From NCBI RefSeq assembly GCF_022539665.2, contig NC_081336.1, forward strand, positions 806,001 to 870,000: a stretch of 64,000 nt of DNA, written 5' to 3'. The DNA is from Daphnia carinata. Its lineage: Eukaryota > Arthropoda > Branchiopoda > Diplostraca > Daphniidae. This document shows, in pieces, positions 13,401-26,537 of the stretch. The notes beneath the pieces are model-generated. The model worked only from the letters and a program-made list of their open reading frames with translations. It was not told where the DNA came from and ran no database searches. The position numbers and the translations under genes were made by a program. Every line of letters starts with the position of its first letter. Positions within the stretch are counted from its first letter, which is position 1.

Positions 13401-15326
13401 GAGAGAAACCAGACAGGTTTTTTCTTTTTGATTATTCACAATTTTTTGTTTTCGCCAATATCTTTTCCAAGAAGGAAAATCCCTGTGTGTGTATCGAATG
13501 ATGTAGTGTAGGATGTTGTTATACGGTGTCCGTTACTTTGAACATTTTTCTCATTTGGGGAACACGTGGGGAAGGTTCTCTTTTTACGAATCCGATGTCC
13601 CACATTGACGTCGGCGTTTTGTAACAAAGAAATGAATTGCAGATTTGTTTAATGCACAAATTGCATGATATTTACTCCACCAAATTGTCAGATTGCACGT
13701 TGATTTGAGTGGTTTTCTAGTAAAACAAGTAAAGATAGCAAAAGATGTTTCATATCGTCCTAGTCGTACACATAACTGACATGAATAATTATGTTCAAAG
13801 ACAAGAAATGTATCAAAATCACGACGTAAAACATGATCTTGTTTCTCGTTTTCATTTCGAAATGGAGGGCACTGTTTACTAGTTGGTGGGATTTTGGTTT
13901 CGTTTTGTTTCATTTCGATCAACCGCTATGGCTGCCCTCTTTTGGTTTGTACCAATCAATCAGCCAGTTCGCATTTGACTGTCTTCAATCAACACCCGGA
14001 ATTCCGGTACATTTTTTTTTCTTTTCAAGTATTTATTCTCTTTTACCTTTGTCTCCTTCCTTACATCTTTCACGCATTTTAGATTCCACACTGTAGATGG
14101 CTGTAGCAGACGACACTTCTTTCCTAGTGATCAATGGTATGAATAGATGGCGTGTCGAATGTTTCTTTTCTGAAAATACAAACTGCTAAACTGGGAAATC
14201 TTTAATCTACCAACATGTTCACTCGTCAATAACTGATGACAATCGAACAGTTTTCACGAATGATTACACCAACACAATGCACTTGCACCCAAACCGCACT
14301 ACAATGATGACGTCATCAGCCACCCTTCCCTTTCTACTTGTTTCCCCCATCCAATCGATAAACAACAGACAAACGCACACACACAGGGGAAGGGGGTGAG
14401 AAGAACTGTGGGGAAGGGGGAAAAAAGTTTGAATATAGAAAATAGAACCATCCACAAGCCAACGGTAAGACTTGTTCCAAAGATACCCAAAAAAATATAG
14501 CCAATTTTATCCTGTCTTTCCTCCCCCACTAGTCCCTTTTTTTCCTTCCTGTTCCTATTTTATTTCGACTCACTACACCACTGGTGTACTTACTTCTCTA
14601 CCCCCCCTCTCTCCCTCGCTGCTGTTTCCTTTGCATTTCTGTGCCAGTCGATCCCTAACCTTCGGTCGTAGTGGGTTGCACGTGACTCCTGTGTCTTTGA
14701 TTTATTTTTAATTTACACGCGCCAAAATTGGTGTTTGACAATCAGCAACGACAGTATCGATTCACAAAGTGTTTACACGAACAATCATTTTGTTTATTCT
14801 GATTTTTTTTTCACCACGTGATCTGACGTCTATCCGACGCCTTCGTGTTCATAATTCATTCATACCCTCGGTTCGTAGTGAAGCAAAAAAAAAAAAGGTA
14901 AATAAAAACTAATCGTTTCTATAGTAACTCATTTTTCTGTGTATCTTCTTGAAAAACATTTGATTAAAATAGAACAGCTAATTGTAATTCCTAGAATCTT
15001 ATCTCTGTTGTAGAAACAATTGGCGGTTAGTATTCCCTCCTGAATTTTGCACATTGTCAGATCGCGAAAAGTGATTGAAAACACGCGGTCCTTTACGATA
15101 GTTTTTGAGGGTGGTGTTTTATTTACAAGCCATAAAAAGTCTCGACAGCTGTTTGTGACAAAGGCAAAAATGAAGCGATAAAACAATCGCTTTCTTTTCA
15201 AAAGGCAATATATTTTCGAAAACAACCTCAGACACGACAAGTACTACAAAGATTTCTTGTCTGATCGGTTGGTAAAAAGAACCTTGTTTCAAATCTGCCC
15301 TGTGGACAAATCGATTTTAACAAAAT
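4481..15326. other. Long AT-rich intergenic region without supported genes
   Basis: About 11 kb between the divergent sestrin and GOGAT genes. It is filled with T and A homopolymers (8-18 bases), short CA and CT runs, and open frames that are poly-Phe or poly-Lys translations of those runs. No frame carries a domain I recognise. A few short segments have good splice-site context (9934-9999, 12703-12769, 12847-12897, all plus) and may be non-coding 5' exons of GOGAT or chance. The region probably contains both 5' UTRs and promoters. Confidence 0.5.
9934..9999 (+). other. Exon-like segment with strong splice context
   Basis: A pyrimidine-rich acceptor (ending TTGTTCCAG) is followed by 66 bases open in one frame (22 codons, starting LLCALDSAPPPDRHW) and then a perfect donor, AAG|GTAAGT. 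It lies 5.3 kb upstream of the GOGAT start on the same strand. I do not recognise the peptide. It could be a 5' UTR exon of GOGAT, an exon of an unseen gene, or chance. Confidence 0.25.
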
Positions 15327-18300
15327 ATGCCCGTTACTTATGTTAGGAGGAGACACAGTTGGAGGCCAAACTGTGGAATTATGGAAACAGTTGAATCCAA
15401 ACATGATTGGATCGCTCCTACTGAAGTGGACGGCCTTTACGATCCAGCTTTAGAGAGAGAAGCTTGTGGAGTTGGATTCGTCGTCCAAATCGATGGCATC
15501 CGTTCCAATAAAGTAAGCCAAATGAATTCCTGAAATTCTTTTCTTGATTAAACAAGAAATGCAATTGTTACCTGCATCATGTCATGACTAATGATGCAAT
15601 TTTTAATTAAAATCAGATTCTTAAAGATGCTCGGACGTTGGCTTCTCGTTTAGTCCATCGAGGAGCCTGTTCCTGTGACAATGACACGGGCGATGGTGCT
15701 GGAGTATTAACAGCCATCCCTCATCAGCTTTACGCATCCATCGTTAGGTAAGCTCTTCTCATTTAAACAATTGAACACGTCCGTTTTAATCTGATGGATG
15801 TTGTAGGGAAGAAGCTGATATCGAATTGCCTCCATTAGGCCATTACGCTACTGGCATTTGTTTTGTTGACAAACAACATCATGCCGAAAGCGAAGCCATG
15901 TTCCAGGAGATTGCCAAAGAATGCTCTCTTCAGGTTTCCTATTCTTCAATACTCAATTGGAAATAAAACCCTAAAATAATTGCTTTATTAGGTACTCTAT
16001 TGGCGAACGGTACCCACTGACAGTTCAGTCATTGGACAAGTGGCCCGCAATGGCGAACCATTAATGAGGCAAGTCTTCGTTACATGGGACAATCCGGCGT
16101 TTACTTCGCCAGAAGACGAAAGTGTCTTCTTGGAGAAGGTTCGTTTCAAATTTGACCCTTTAGATAAAATCGCACAAAGGCAACAAATTGAACGTTTGAA
16201 CGGTTCAAAAAAAAAGGGGGGAGCACATTTTTTGTGGGGATCGATACGATTCGTATAAGTTAATGGATACACCCTTGCCAAGAATGAAGGATGATTCTCG
16301 TTAGATGTTTTTAAAAAGGAAGCGGGTAACTCTACGATCGATAAGGGAAGAAGATCCTTTTTTTTTTTTATTTGCTCAACTTGGTTTGGCGTTGCTTCTT
16401 GTGACGTCAATCGTGAAAATCTGTGCGGTTGCAAAAGATGATGTTACCAACTGAGAAAGAATATCCTTATTCAATTTCTTCCCTGGTGGATTAGATTTGA
16501 CACCGGAATAGTTCGTGTTTTAAACAGAGGGAATTGAATCCTTGACGCATACAATAGAAGCTCGTTAGAATACGTTGCTTGCATGTTAATTCACGTTTTC
16601 TTGGCTCGGTTCATCTCCGGTTTGATTTGGGTACCAATTTTCTAAAGAACTGAATTAAGAAAAGTTTGAAAAGACTTTTTTTTTATTGACTCGGGAATAT
16701 ACAAGGAGGTATAAACAAGTGCAATTCTTTCCGTGTAAAAGGATCGATAACGTCCTACCCTTTTTGGCATTGATCCTAAAAGAGAATGTTACATAGACTT
16801 CTGTATAACATGCACACATTTCTATGACGTTAGTGGTTTCTTCGCACATGACGGAATAATATTATTAGTTTCTTTATATTTTAAGGTCTTTGTGCTGCGG
16901 AAGAAGGTAACGCACCGAATCCCAAGGCCCGGTGCCCGTTTCTACATTTGCAGCTTATCTCCAGACGTCATCGTCTACAAGGGACAGCTGACGTCCGACC
17001 AAGTTTGGACGTATTTCGCTGATCTGGATGTAAGTTTTTGAACTGATATTCGGACATTTCCCCCTTCTAATCGAATTTTTTCTTTCAAATTAAATGTCAA
17101 CAGAGACCCGAGTATGAAACTTATCTGGCACTGGTGCATACTCGATTTTCGACCAATACTTTCCCCAGTTGGGAACGTGCCCATCCGTTGCGGATGTTGG
17201 CTCATAATGGCGAAATTAATACGCTTCGAGGTAACGTTAACTACATGAAAGCCAGGGAAGGTTTGATGAGTTCCGAACGGTTCGGCAAACGAGCGCTGGC
17301 TGAGCTCTATCCTGTAGTCGAACCCAATCTCAGTGATTCAGGATCGGCTGATTGCGTCCTTGAATTCCTCGTCCGTGCTGGAGGTAGATCACTTCCCGAG
17401 GTAATTTTATTTTAATCATTTTAGAAAAGATTTTTCAAAAACGTTTTATCTGTTTGTGAAAGGCTATTATGACGATGATCCCAGAAGCCTGGGAGAAGGA
17501 TCCGCATATGAATCGGGAGAAGAAAGATTTCTACCGCTGGGCAGGATGCGCCATGGAGCCTTGGGACGGACCGGCTTTGATGGCTTTCACCGACGGACGC
17601 TATATTGGCGCCGTTCTCGACCGGTAAAAAATAAATCCTTTGACCTTTCTATCTTTAGCTGTGCAAAATTACACTTTAATCTCTCCTTGTACGTGCTCGT
17701 TGAGCATTCATTAGGAACTGCTGGTTCAGCAAGATATTAATAATGACGAGAATAGCATTGTCCCTATTCAGAATGCGTTTCTTTTGATGTTAGGAATGGA
17801 CTAAGGCCTTCGCGCTATTACGTCACACGAGAGAATGTGGTTGTCATGGCCTCGGAAGTAGGCGTCTACGACATCGATCCGATCGATATTGTACACAAAG
17901 TGAGTTGAAATCCTCGTTCTAAAGTGAGAGGAAGTTTCTATTTTCTAATATTTACTCAGGGAAGATTGGAACCGTCCCGAATGCTATTGGTGGATACAGC
18001 CAACCGAGTCATCATCGGTGATGATGAGATCAAGACGAGCATCGCTCGTAGTCGACCGCATTCCACTTGGTTGAGCCAGCTGGTCACCCTGAATGATTTA
18101 AGAAAAGCGACGTCGGAGATATCGAACGGTGAACCATCTGCTCCAGTCTCCCAACTCGAATCGACCATCGATATCCGGAAGCAGCTGTCGCTATTCAACT
18201 ATACGTTAGAAACGCTAACACTTTTACTCGTTCCCATGTTCACTACCAAGTAACACTTTTAAAAAAACATTTTCTTTTAAATTCTGAATGTTTTTTTTTT

Positions 18301-21300
18301 TAGGAAAGAAGCTTTAGGGTCAATGGGTAACGATGCCCCGTTGGCTTGCCTCTCGGAATTTCATCCTTTACTCTACGAATATTTTAAACAGCTCTTTGCC
18401 CAAGTAAAACTAAATATTTGCAGAAATCGTTTTTTTTTCCTGATGTAAATAGAAATGTTTTTTTAAAGGTCACTAATCCGCCGATCGATCCTTTCCGTGA
18501 AAGGATAGTCATGTCGTTGGCTTGCCCTATTGGTCCAGAAGCCAATATTTTGGAACCGAGTGAACAACAATGTCGTCGCTTATACCTGGACCAGCCCATT
18601 CTATCACCCGATGATCTATCTGTCATTTGCCGTTCTCGCCTTCAGGATTGGAAGGTTTCTAATTTTTACATTTAAAAGAAATGCAGAGATTTTGAATATT
18701 ATTGATTTTTCTAGACTCGAGTGGTAGATATTACCATTGAAGCCGGTAAACCCTTGGATTACATCGTGGAATTGGACAGAATTTGTAAGGAAGTGACAGA
18801 TGCTGTCAATGATGAGTACCAGTTCATTGTCCTGTCTGATAAGAAAGCCGGGATTGAAAGGTATTTTCAATTGTCAAAGTCTTAAGTATTTAAAAGTTTT
18901 TTAAACAATATTTTTACTCGTTTCTGAAGGACGCCGTTGAGTACCCTCTTAACTCTAGGAGCTGTCCATCATCATCTGATTGAAGAGAGGCTTCGTATGA
19001 AAGTGGCCCTCATCTTAGAAACGGGCGAAGCCAGGTACGTCTACTTCTAAAATTTAAACAAAAATTTGATAACATGATTTCTATTATGATAAGAGAGGTG
19101 CATCATATGTGCGTCTTGCTGGGCTACGGAGCCGATGCCATCTGTCCCTATCTGATTTTCGATGCCGCCCGTCGTCTCAGAGAAGAAGGCATCCTAAATG
19201 AGAAATACAACGACAAGGAAATATTTCGGGTAATAATCTTTTTTTGTATCACTGACCTCTTGATTAATTATAAATTATCCTTGCAGAATTACGTTTCGGC
19301 CATGGAGAATGGCATATCAAAAGTCATGGCCAAAATGGGAATATCGACCCTTCAATCGTACAAGGGAGCTCAGATCTTTGAAGCAGTTGGACTGTCTCGA
19401 GAGATTGTTGATAAGTGTTTCAAGGTAAAAACTAGTCAATCTACTTTCCAATTACAACATTTTGCGTTATCGTAGGGCACCTCGTCGCGTTTGAGTGGGG
19501 TAACATTCAAAGAACTGGCTGAAGAAACAATGGGTCGTCACGCGTTGACGTTTCAACAACGTCAGTGTGACACGTACACATTACGCGAGCCAGGCATTTA
19601 TCATTGGCGTCATGGAGGAGAAAAACATGTCAATGATCCTAATAGTATTGGCAATCTCCAGGTAGGAACTGCGCAATTAATTTAAAAAAATCAAATTAAT
19701 CTCACTGTTTTCTTGTAGGAAGCAGCCAAAAACAATAGTCGAGATGCATTTGCTCGTTTCCAAGAATCGACTATGGCAAGTTTACGTCAATGCACTTTGC
19801 GAGGTCAGTTGGAGCTGATTCCATCGAAATCGCCGGTCAACATTGACGATGTCGAACCAGCTGCAGAGATTGTCAAGAGATTCGTAACAGGTTTTTTTTT
19901 CAAACAACTGTTTTTTAATTAAAAGAAACCTTATGACATGTGTTACACAGGTGCAATGAGCTTTGGATCCATTTCTATGGAAGCCCACACTACCCTTGCA
20001 AAAGCGATGAATCGCGTTGGAGCTAAATCCAACACTGGAGAAGGAGGCAAATGTCAAATTAATTTTAAAATAAAATGATTAAAGTTAAAATAAAATTTAA
20101 TTGCTTTAGGGGAAGATCCGGAACGTTATTTGAATCAAGATCCTGAAAATAATCATCGCTCTGCCATCAAACAAGGTTTTTTAAAGTCAATTTTCCTGTC
20201 GGACCTGTTTCTTATCTCTTAACGTTGTTCAGTTGCCAGTGGCCGGTTTGGAGTGACAGCAGCTTATCTTGCCAATGCTGACGAGTTGCAAATTAAAATG
20301 GCTCAGGGAGCCAAACCGGGTGAAGGTGGCGAATTACCCGGTTACAAGGTGACGGCCGAGATTGCACGCACGCGACACAGCGTGCCGGGAGTTGGCTTGA
20401 TATCTCCTCCACCTCATCACGACATTTATTCCATCGAGGATCTGGCCGAATTGATTTACGATCTGAAATGCGCAAATCCCACGGCTCGCATATCCGTGAA
20501 ACTCGTGTCTGTTGTGGGTGTAGGTGTAGTAGCCACTGGCGTTGCCAAAGGCAAAGCGGAACACATTACCATTTCTGGACATGACGGAGGCACTGGAGCT
20601 AGTAGTTGGACCGGAATCAAAAGCGCAGGACTTCCTTGGGAACTCGGGGTTGCCGAAACCCATCAAACTCTAGTCTTGAATGATTTACGTTCGCGTATTG
20701 TCCTCCAGGTTTAAAATAATTGCTCCTTTATTTTTTTTTTTTTATGGCGTAATAAATTCGTGTTTCCTATTGGTTGATAGGCGGACGGCCAAATCAGGAC
20801 GGCATTCGATGTCATAGTGGCCGCTTTATTAGGTGCAGATGAATTTGGATTCAGCACTGCACCGCTGATTGTATTGGGTTGCACGATGATGCGGAAATGT
20901 CACTTGAATACGTGCCCAGTCGGAATTGCGACTCAGGATCCCGTTCTTCGCCAGAAATTTAATGGCCAACCCGAACATGTTATTAATTATCTATTTCTGC
21001 TGGCAGAAGAAATCCGGAAGGAAATGGCCAGGCTTGGATTCACGAAATTCCAGCAATTAATTGGAAGAACTGATCTCCTACGTGTCCGTGACGGGCTGGA
21101 TTCTTCTGCTCCATCTAAAGCCAAACTATTGAACTTTGACGCTCTGCTACGCAATGCTCAGAAAATGCGGCCTGGAGTTGATATCGTTGGTGGATCCATT
21201 GCCCAAGATTTTGGTCTCGAGGATCATCTGGATCAGATATTAATAAAGGAATCCGCATCTGTATTAAATGGAACCGGCCGTCGAGTTGACTTTGAAGTTG

Positions 21301-23869
21301 ATATCGTCAATTCGAATCGAGCTGTAGGCACGACGCTTAGCTACCACATCGCTAAAAAACATGGAGATAAAGGACTTCCATCCGGAAGCATCAACATTCT
21401 TATGAAAGGATCTGCTGGGCAGAGTTTCTGCGCTTTCTTAGCACGCGGAGTCCACATCACTCTGGTAGGCGATGCCAATGATTACGTTGGCAAAGGCCTG
21501 TCTGGTGGTGAGATCGTTATACATCCGCATCCGGACTCTACCTTCCGCTCTGAAGAAAACATCATCGTTGGTAATGCATGTCTTTATGGGGCCTCTTCGG
21601 GACGTGTCTTTATACGTGGTGTAGCAGCCGAACGCTTTTGCGTCCGCAATTCCGGAGCTACTACCGTCGTAGAAGGAGTTGGAAACCATGGATGTGAATA
21701 CATGACTGGCGGAATAGTCTTAATTTTAGGATCAACGGGACGTAATTTCGCTGCTGGAATGTCGGGCGGAATTGCCTACGTCCTGGATATTAAAGGCGAT
21801 TTCGCTAGTGTTTGTAATACGTCGATGGTGGAACTGTTACCATTAGTCGACAATGAAGATGTCACTCTTGTTCATTCTCTACTTAAAGAGTTTGTAGAGA
21901 AAACATCATCCGACGTGGCTTTATCTTTGCTCGAACATTGGCCGGAATCGCGCAGCCGCTTCGTCAAAGTCTTTCCTTATGAATATCAACGAGCTCTGCA
22001 AGCCCTGAAAGAGCGTGAAAAGCGAATGATGAACGGTAATTCTGCTGCCAAAACGAATGGATTTCATAAGAAATCAGCTGATATTCAAGACATTGAGGAT
22101 ACCGTGATCAACGGCTTGGGTTCGGCAACAACTGAGAAAGCCTTGGACAAGACGAGGGGTTTTATGAAATACAATCGCGAACTTCAATCCTACAGGCCTG
22201 TTGAGAAACGGATGAACGACTGGGATGAAATTTATAATTTCAGTCACATCCGCAAAGGATTGAAAGTTCAAACTGCCCGTTGCATGGATTGCGGAGTTCC
22301 TTTTTGTCAGAGTTCTTTCGGCTGTCCGCTGGGCAATATCATTCCGAAATGGAACGATCTCGTCTATCAGAACAAGTGGAAAGAAGCGCTGGAGCAACTT
22401 TTGCAGACGAACAATTTCCCCGAGTTTACCGGACGCGTTTGTCCGGCTCCGTGTGAGAGCGCTTGCGTTTTGGGGATTAATAGCTCGCCCGTCACTATCA
22501 AGTCGATCGAATGCGCCATCATAGATCACGCATTCGAACAGGGATGGATGAAGCCCGACCCTCCTGCCATCCGCAGTGGCAAGAAAGTCGCCGTTGTAGG
22601 TTCCGGTCCAGCTGGATTAGCTTGCGCACATCAGCTAAATAAAGTTTTTATTGTTTTTCTATTTGAATCAATTAAATAAATTAATCCTTTTCTGATTGAT
22701 TTAGGCTGGGCATCTAGTCACTGTCTATGAGAGGGATGATGCCATTGGTGGCCTACTTCAATATGGCATCCCTACCATGAAGCTTTCGAGGACTGTAGTC
22801 CAAAGGCGAATAGATTTAATGGAAAAAGAAGGAATAGTCTTCCAAACAGGGGTTAATATTGGCAAGGACATCTCTGCCAAGGTTTGCAATCAATTAAAAT
22901 ATTTTTTTTCTTTAATACAAAAATCATTTTTGGTTTTATATTTTGACATAGGAATTGCACAACAAGTTTGATTCCGTAGTCCTTTGCCTTGGGGCCACTA
23001 AACCTCGAGATATATCGATACCCGGCCGAGAATTAGATGGAATCTATCAGGCCGTTGCATTTTTAGAAACATGGCAAAAGAAGCAATCGGCTCCTAATAA
23101 TAAATTAGGAAATCCAGCTTTTACTGCTAAAGATAGAGATGTCATTGTTCTTGGCGGAGGTGACACTGGTTGTGACTGTATCGGTACGTCCCTCCGCCAG
23201 GGAGCGCGTTCTATAACGACGTTTGAAATTCTTCCACCTCCGCCAACTTCACGAGCTGCCGACAATCCTTGGCCTCAATGGGGTCGTGTTTTTAAAGTTG
23301 ATTACGGTCACGAAGAAGTCAAAACGAAATTCGGTAAAGATCCACGTCTGTTTAATATGATGAGCAAAGAATTTGTGGGTGATGGACATGGAAGAGTAGC
23401 TGGTATTAAAGCAGTGCAAGTTGAATGGACCAAAGACTCAGCCGGACGATGGATCATGTCGGAAATTGCTGGTAGCGAAAAGGTAACATTAATTTTAATC
23501 AAATAATAACAATCAGAATTCTAATGAAATGTTTTCGTGTTCTAGTTGTTCAAGTGTGATATGGTTCTATTAGCCATGGGATTTCTTGGTCCCGAACGCT
23601 ACATTATCGATCAATTAAAACTCGATGAAGATCCTCGCAGTAATGTGGCAACGCCTAATGGTCAGTACTCGACTAACGTTGCCCGTGTCTTCGCTGCTGG
23701 AGATTGCAGAAGGGGCCAATCACTGGTGGTATGGGCCATTGCCGAAGGCCGGCAAGCAGCACGAGAGGTAGATCAAATGTTAATGGGTTCGTCTTCGTTG
23801 AGCGGACCAGGAGGAATCATTCAATTGAATGGCTGTATTGGTGGTACGACTCAATCAAACCACCATTGA
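15327..23869 (+). CDS. GOGAT: NADH-type glutamate synthase (GOGAT), single-chain, complete
   Basis: Converts 2-oxoglutarate and glutamine into two glutamates using NAD(P)H. There are 24 exons: 15327-15512, 15617-15747, 15807-15933, 15992-16138, 16886-17029, 17104-17400, 17463-17623, 17794-17899, 17960-18249, 18304-18403, 18469-18654, 18715-18860, 18930-19034, 19094-19229, 19287-19424, 19476-19661, 19719-19890, 19951-20046, 20110-20175, 20233-20708, 20781-22643, 22705-22881, 22952-23482, 23546-23869. The total is 6291 nt, 2096 residues, with every junction in phase; this is the usual animal length. Cys47 (in EREACGVGF) is the class II amidotransferase nucleophile, so residues 1-46 act as propeptide. 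The FMN/synthase part ends with the 3Fe-4S cysteines C1166, C1172 and C1177; a GXGXG-repeat domain follows. The beta-like part has two Cys clusters (C1633/1636/1641/1647 and C1686/1690/1694), a [15 protein letters not shown] fold near 1735 and a [11 protein letters not shown] fold near 1875. Intron 18 is GC-AG. Met19 has the better start context. It is convergent with MTF-1. Confidence 0.96.
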
Positions 23870-24385
23870 TTATAATTAATCAACTATATTACGTTAATAG
23901 CTTAGATTTGCATTTAGATAATGGGATGATCGTGATTGGGGGCTTTAATTGTTTTAAAAACAAATTAAACGTCGTTCGCTTATTCTAATTCCGTTTATAT
24001 AGCTCCTCTCTTTGAATGACAGTTAATTTGCATATGGCTATGCTATGAAATGCAACTGTTTGATGGGGGAGAGAATACACATCTAACACACAACAGCTGG
24101 TCTGAGAAGATCAATCGCCGCTTGGAAACATACAGCAACAGAAGAGGAGGATCATTTTCGACATCAAAAATTGGAAATGAAGAAAACCCGGCACCAAACG
24201 TATAGTAAGATAACAGGGAAGAAAAGATGCTAATTTTTAAGAATGGTGTAACAGCAGAAGAGGAGGGGAAAACTGTAGGCAGGAACAGTTAAAACGTGAC
24301 TTGATTTCTTTTTTCCTTTGTTCCCAGAAGATAGCCAACAACGATAAGGTGAAGAAGTTAAGATAAGTAGATTAATTATTTTTTT
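23870..24385. other. Shared 3' intergenic region of GOGAT and MTF-1
   Basis: 516 bases between two convergent stop codons, so it holds both 3' UTRs. It is AT-rich with purine-rich patches (GAAGAGGAGG-type). I see no further gene. Confidence 0.6.
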
Positions 24386-26537
24386 TCAAGCACAGCATTT
24401 AGGTCGATCCATTAAAAATTGTCGTTTGAGGTGTTTCAAACAAACGACAATGCAACAAGGATCTGCATCCGATGACTCTGAGCAAGGCATAGCTTCAGTT
24501 TGATGACACGAAGATATAGAAGCCGGATGCTGGACTGGGTTGAGTTCTACGTTATTTTCGAGTGCTGAATTTGATGGTCCACAATTACAACCGCATCCGG
24601 TCATCCGACTTGCTGATTTATTCGCCACGGGTTCGTTGGTAGGTTTTTTACCACAACCACAGCCGCAACCTTTTCCTGTCGTTAGCGGTTGGCTGGAATC
24701 ATCCATCGATGAAGAATCCAAAACCGGGTTGCATGAGACAGTGCAATCATTGAGCAAAGGGTCACAGCGACATGGATTGCAATGGCAAATATCAACAGCC
24801 GCTGCCACATCTTTCAGCAATCGATCGTGATCCTCATTTAGAAGATGCTCTGGCTGGTCGATCTGGGGACTGCATATATTTCCAAGGTCACTTATAGCTC
24901 GAGTATCAGCTGCCGTTACTATGTCCGTTTGGTACATGTCTGTAATACCAGCACCATCGGTAGGTACCTCTGTTTCTATTTAAAATAGCCAATGAAATTA
25001 TTATTTTTTAAAAATCATACTGGACGAAGGACTTACCATCAAAAGCTTTGTCCTGCATGGATTGGGACCTGTCTTCAGTAATGGCGGAAGGAGATGATTC
25101 TACCAATGGATCGATAGATTCTGTAGGTTGCAACGCTAAATTGCGATCAGTCAGAAGCTGTTCGAGACTCATCCCGCTCCGTTGCGTCATTCGGTTCACG
25201 CTTTCAGCGCTCAGTGGAATCACAGCATACGCTTCATGGTATACGAATAAAATTTAAAATAAAAAAGATAGCCGTGAAATGTTTGAGATGATGTTACCTT
25301 GGACCCCATCTACAGAAGGAACGGTAGTCAATCGAATTTCATCAGGATTGACCGAATTAAGCACTTGGCGCCCGATCGTTTCGTCGCATGAGTTGACATC
25401 GCCATTTTGGGAGGAAGAATTCTTGTGCTTGATCAAATGTAACTTCCAAGAATTGCGTTTGGCGAACGTCCGACCACACCCGGAGTCACTGCAGGCATAA
25501 GGTCGCTCACCCGTATGAGATAACAAATGCGATTTCAGGTGATGGCTATTGCGAAAAGATTTCATGCAACCTTCATGTTCACATCTATTCAATTAAAACA
25601 AAATGATGAGGTTGGTTCTTTGAATTCATATTGCGCTAGTTACTTAAATGGCCGGTCTCCTGAATGTACGCGCTTGTGTTTACGGAGATCACTGAGAGTG
25701 GTGAAGAACTTTACACATCCAGATTGTTCACATTTAAAAGTGGTGCCGTTGTGCACCCTTTGGTGAGCTTTCAGGCGGTAGAGTGTGTTGAAATTTTTCT
25801 CACATCCCACAATATCACAGCCATAGGGACGATCTTTGGTGTGCACCCGAACATGGATCTTGAGACTGTGAGAATTGAGAAAAGCTTTCCCACAATCCTC
25901 TTCCGTACACTTGAAAGTATATTCACCTATTTCAAATCAAACTAATTAATGTGTGTTTCTAAATTACTAAAATCTATTATTAACCTGTGTGACTTTTGGT
26001 GTGAGCTTTCAAATTACCAGCAGAGCTGTAAGTTCGTGGGCATCCTTCAAACCTGCAACGGAAGCGTTTTTTGGTCCTTTCATCTGTTTCAGAGTTGACA
26101 GATTCAATGGTCAGTGTTGCATGACTTGGTTGACTGGGCATACAATTTGAAGAACCTGGATTGATTTGCATGCAAATCTCATTGGCAGAAATAGTGTGCT
26201 GGATATACCTGGTAAATAATGTTTATTAGAATCCAACAAATTAGAAAAGATATTTTAAAATGTTATAATACCCTTCATTTTCAATGTCCTGATCGGTGCT
26301 TTCGGTCGGTGTTGTTAAATTTTGCAGGGAACTTACACTTTTATCGGATGTGTTCAAGTCATCACCAAAACAGGTATTTAAGTCGATACTACCATCTAGG
26401 TAATCTTGAATGTTCGTGATCTTCTCTTCATGATAAACTGGTAACATTAAATTTGTTAAACTAGCATTTGAATTGCCATCGAATGCAAACATGCTTCTGG
26501 AATCATCGTCCATGTCCATTTTTTTACCCTGCTTCAC
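24386..26537 (-). CDS. MTF-1: Metal-responsive transcription factor 1 (MTF-1)
   Basis: A nuclear zinc-sensing activator of metallothionein and metal-efflux genes through metal response elements. Six exons: 26272-26537, 25985-26208, 25644-25926, 25298-25584, 25037-25231, 24386-24975; all phases agree, giving 614 residues (from Met1; Met7 is an alternative). Residues about 138-313 hold six C2H2 fingers with the MTF-1-specific features: finger 1 [14 protein letters not shown], the linker TGEYTFKC between fingers 1 and 2, [27 protein letters not shown] and [14 protein letters not shown]. The N-terminus is acidic (MDMDDD). The C-terminal exon has an insect-like Cys cluster CHCNPCRC (residues 482-489), two more Cys-Gly clusters (GCGCGCG near 521-527; GCGCNCG near 545-551) and a Cys-rich tail ending CC-A. 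The acceptor of the last exon is ambiguous by 6 bases (two in-frame AGs). It shares a 158-base promoter region with SDE2. Confidence 0.95.

Larger units (their letters stand above)
2472..16409. promoter_or_regulatory. Six dispersed perfect CRE octamers (TGACGTCA)
   Basis: Exact palindromic TGACGTCA sites occur at 2472-2479, 3499-3506, 7411-7418, 11633-11640, 14308-14315 (within GATGACGTCATC) and 16402-16409 (inside GOGAT intron 4). This octamer is the full-length binding site of CREB/ATF-type bZIP factors. Roughly 0.2 copies would be expected in 14 kb of unbiased sequence, fewer in AT-rich DNA, and I noticed none in the remaining 47 kb. They surround the 5' end of sestrin and the upstream region of GOGAT. 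That they regulate either gene is inference. Confidence 0.45.
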
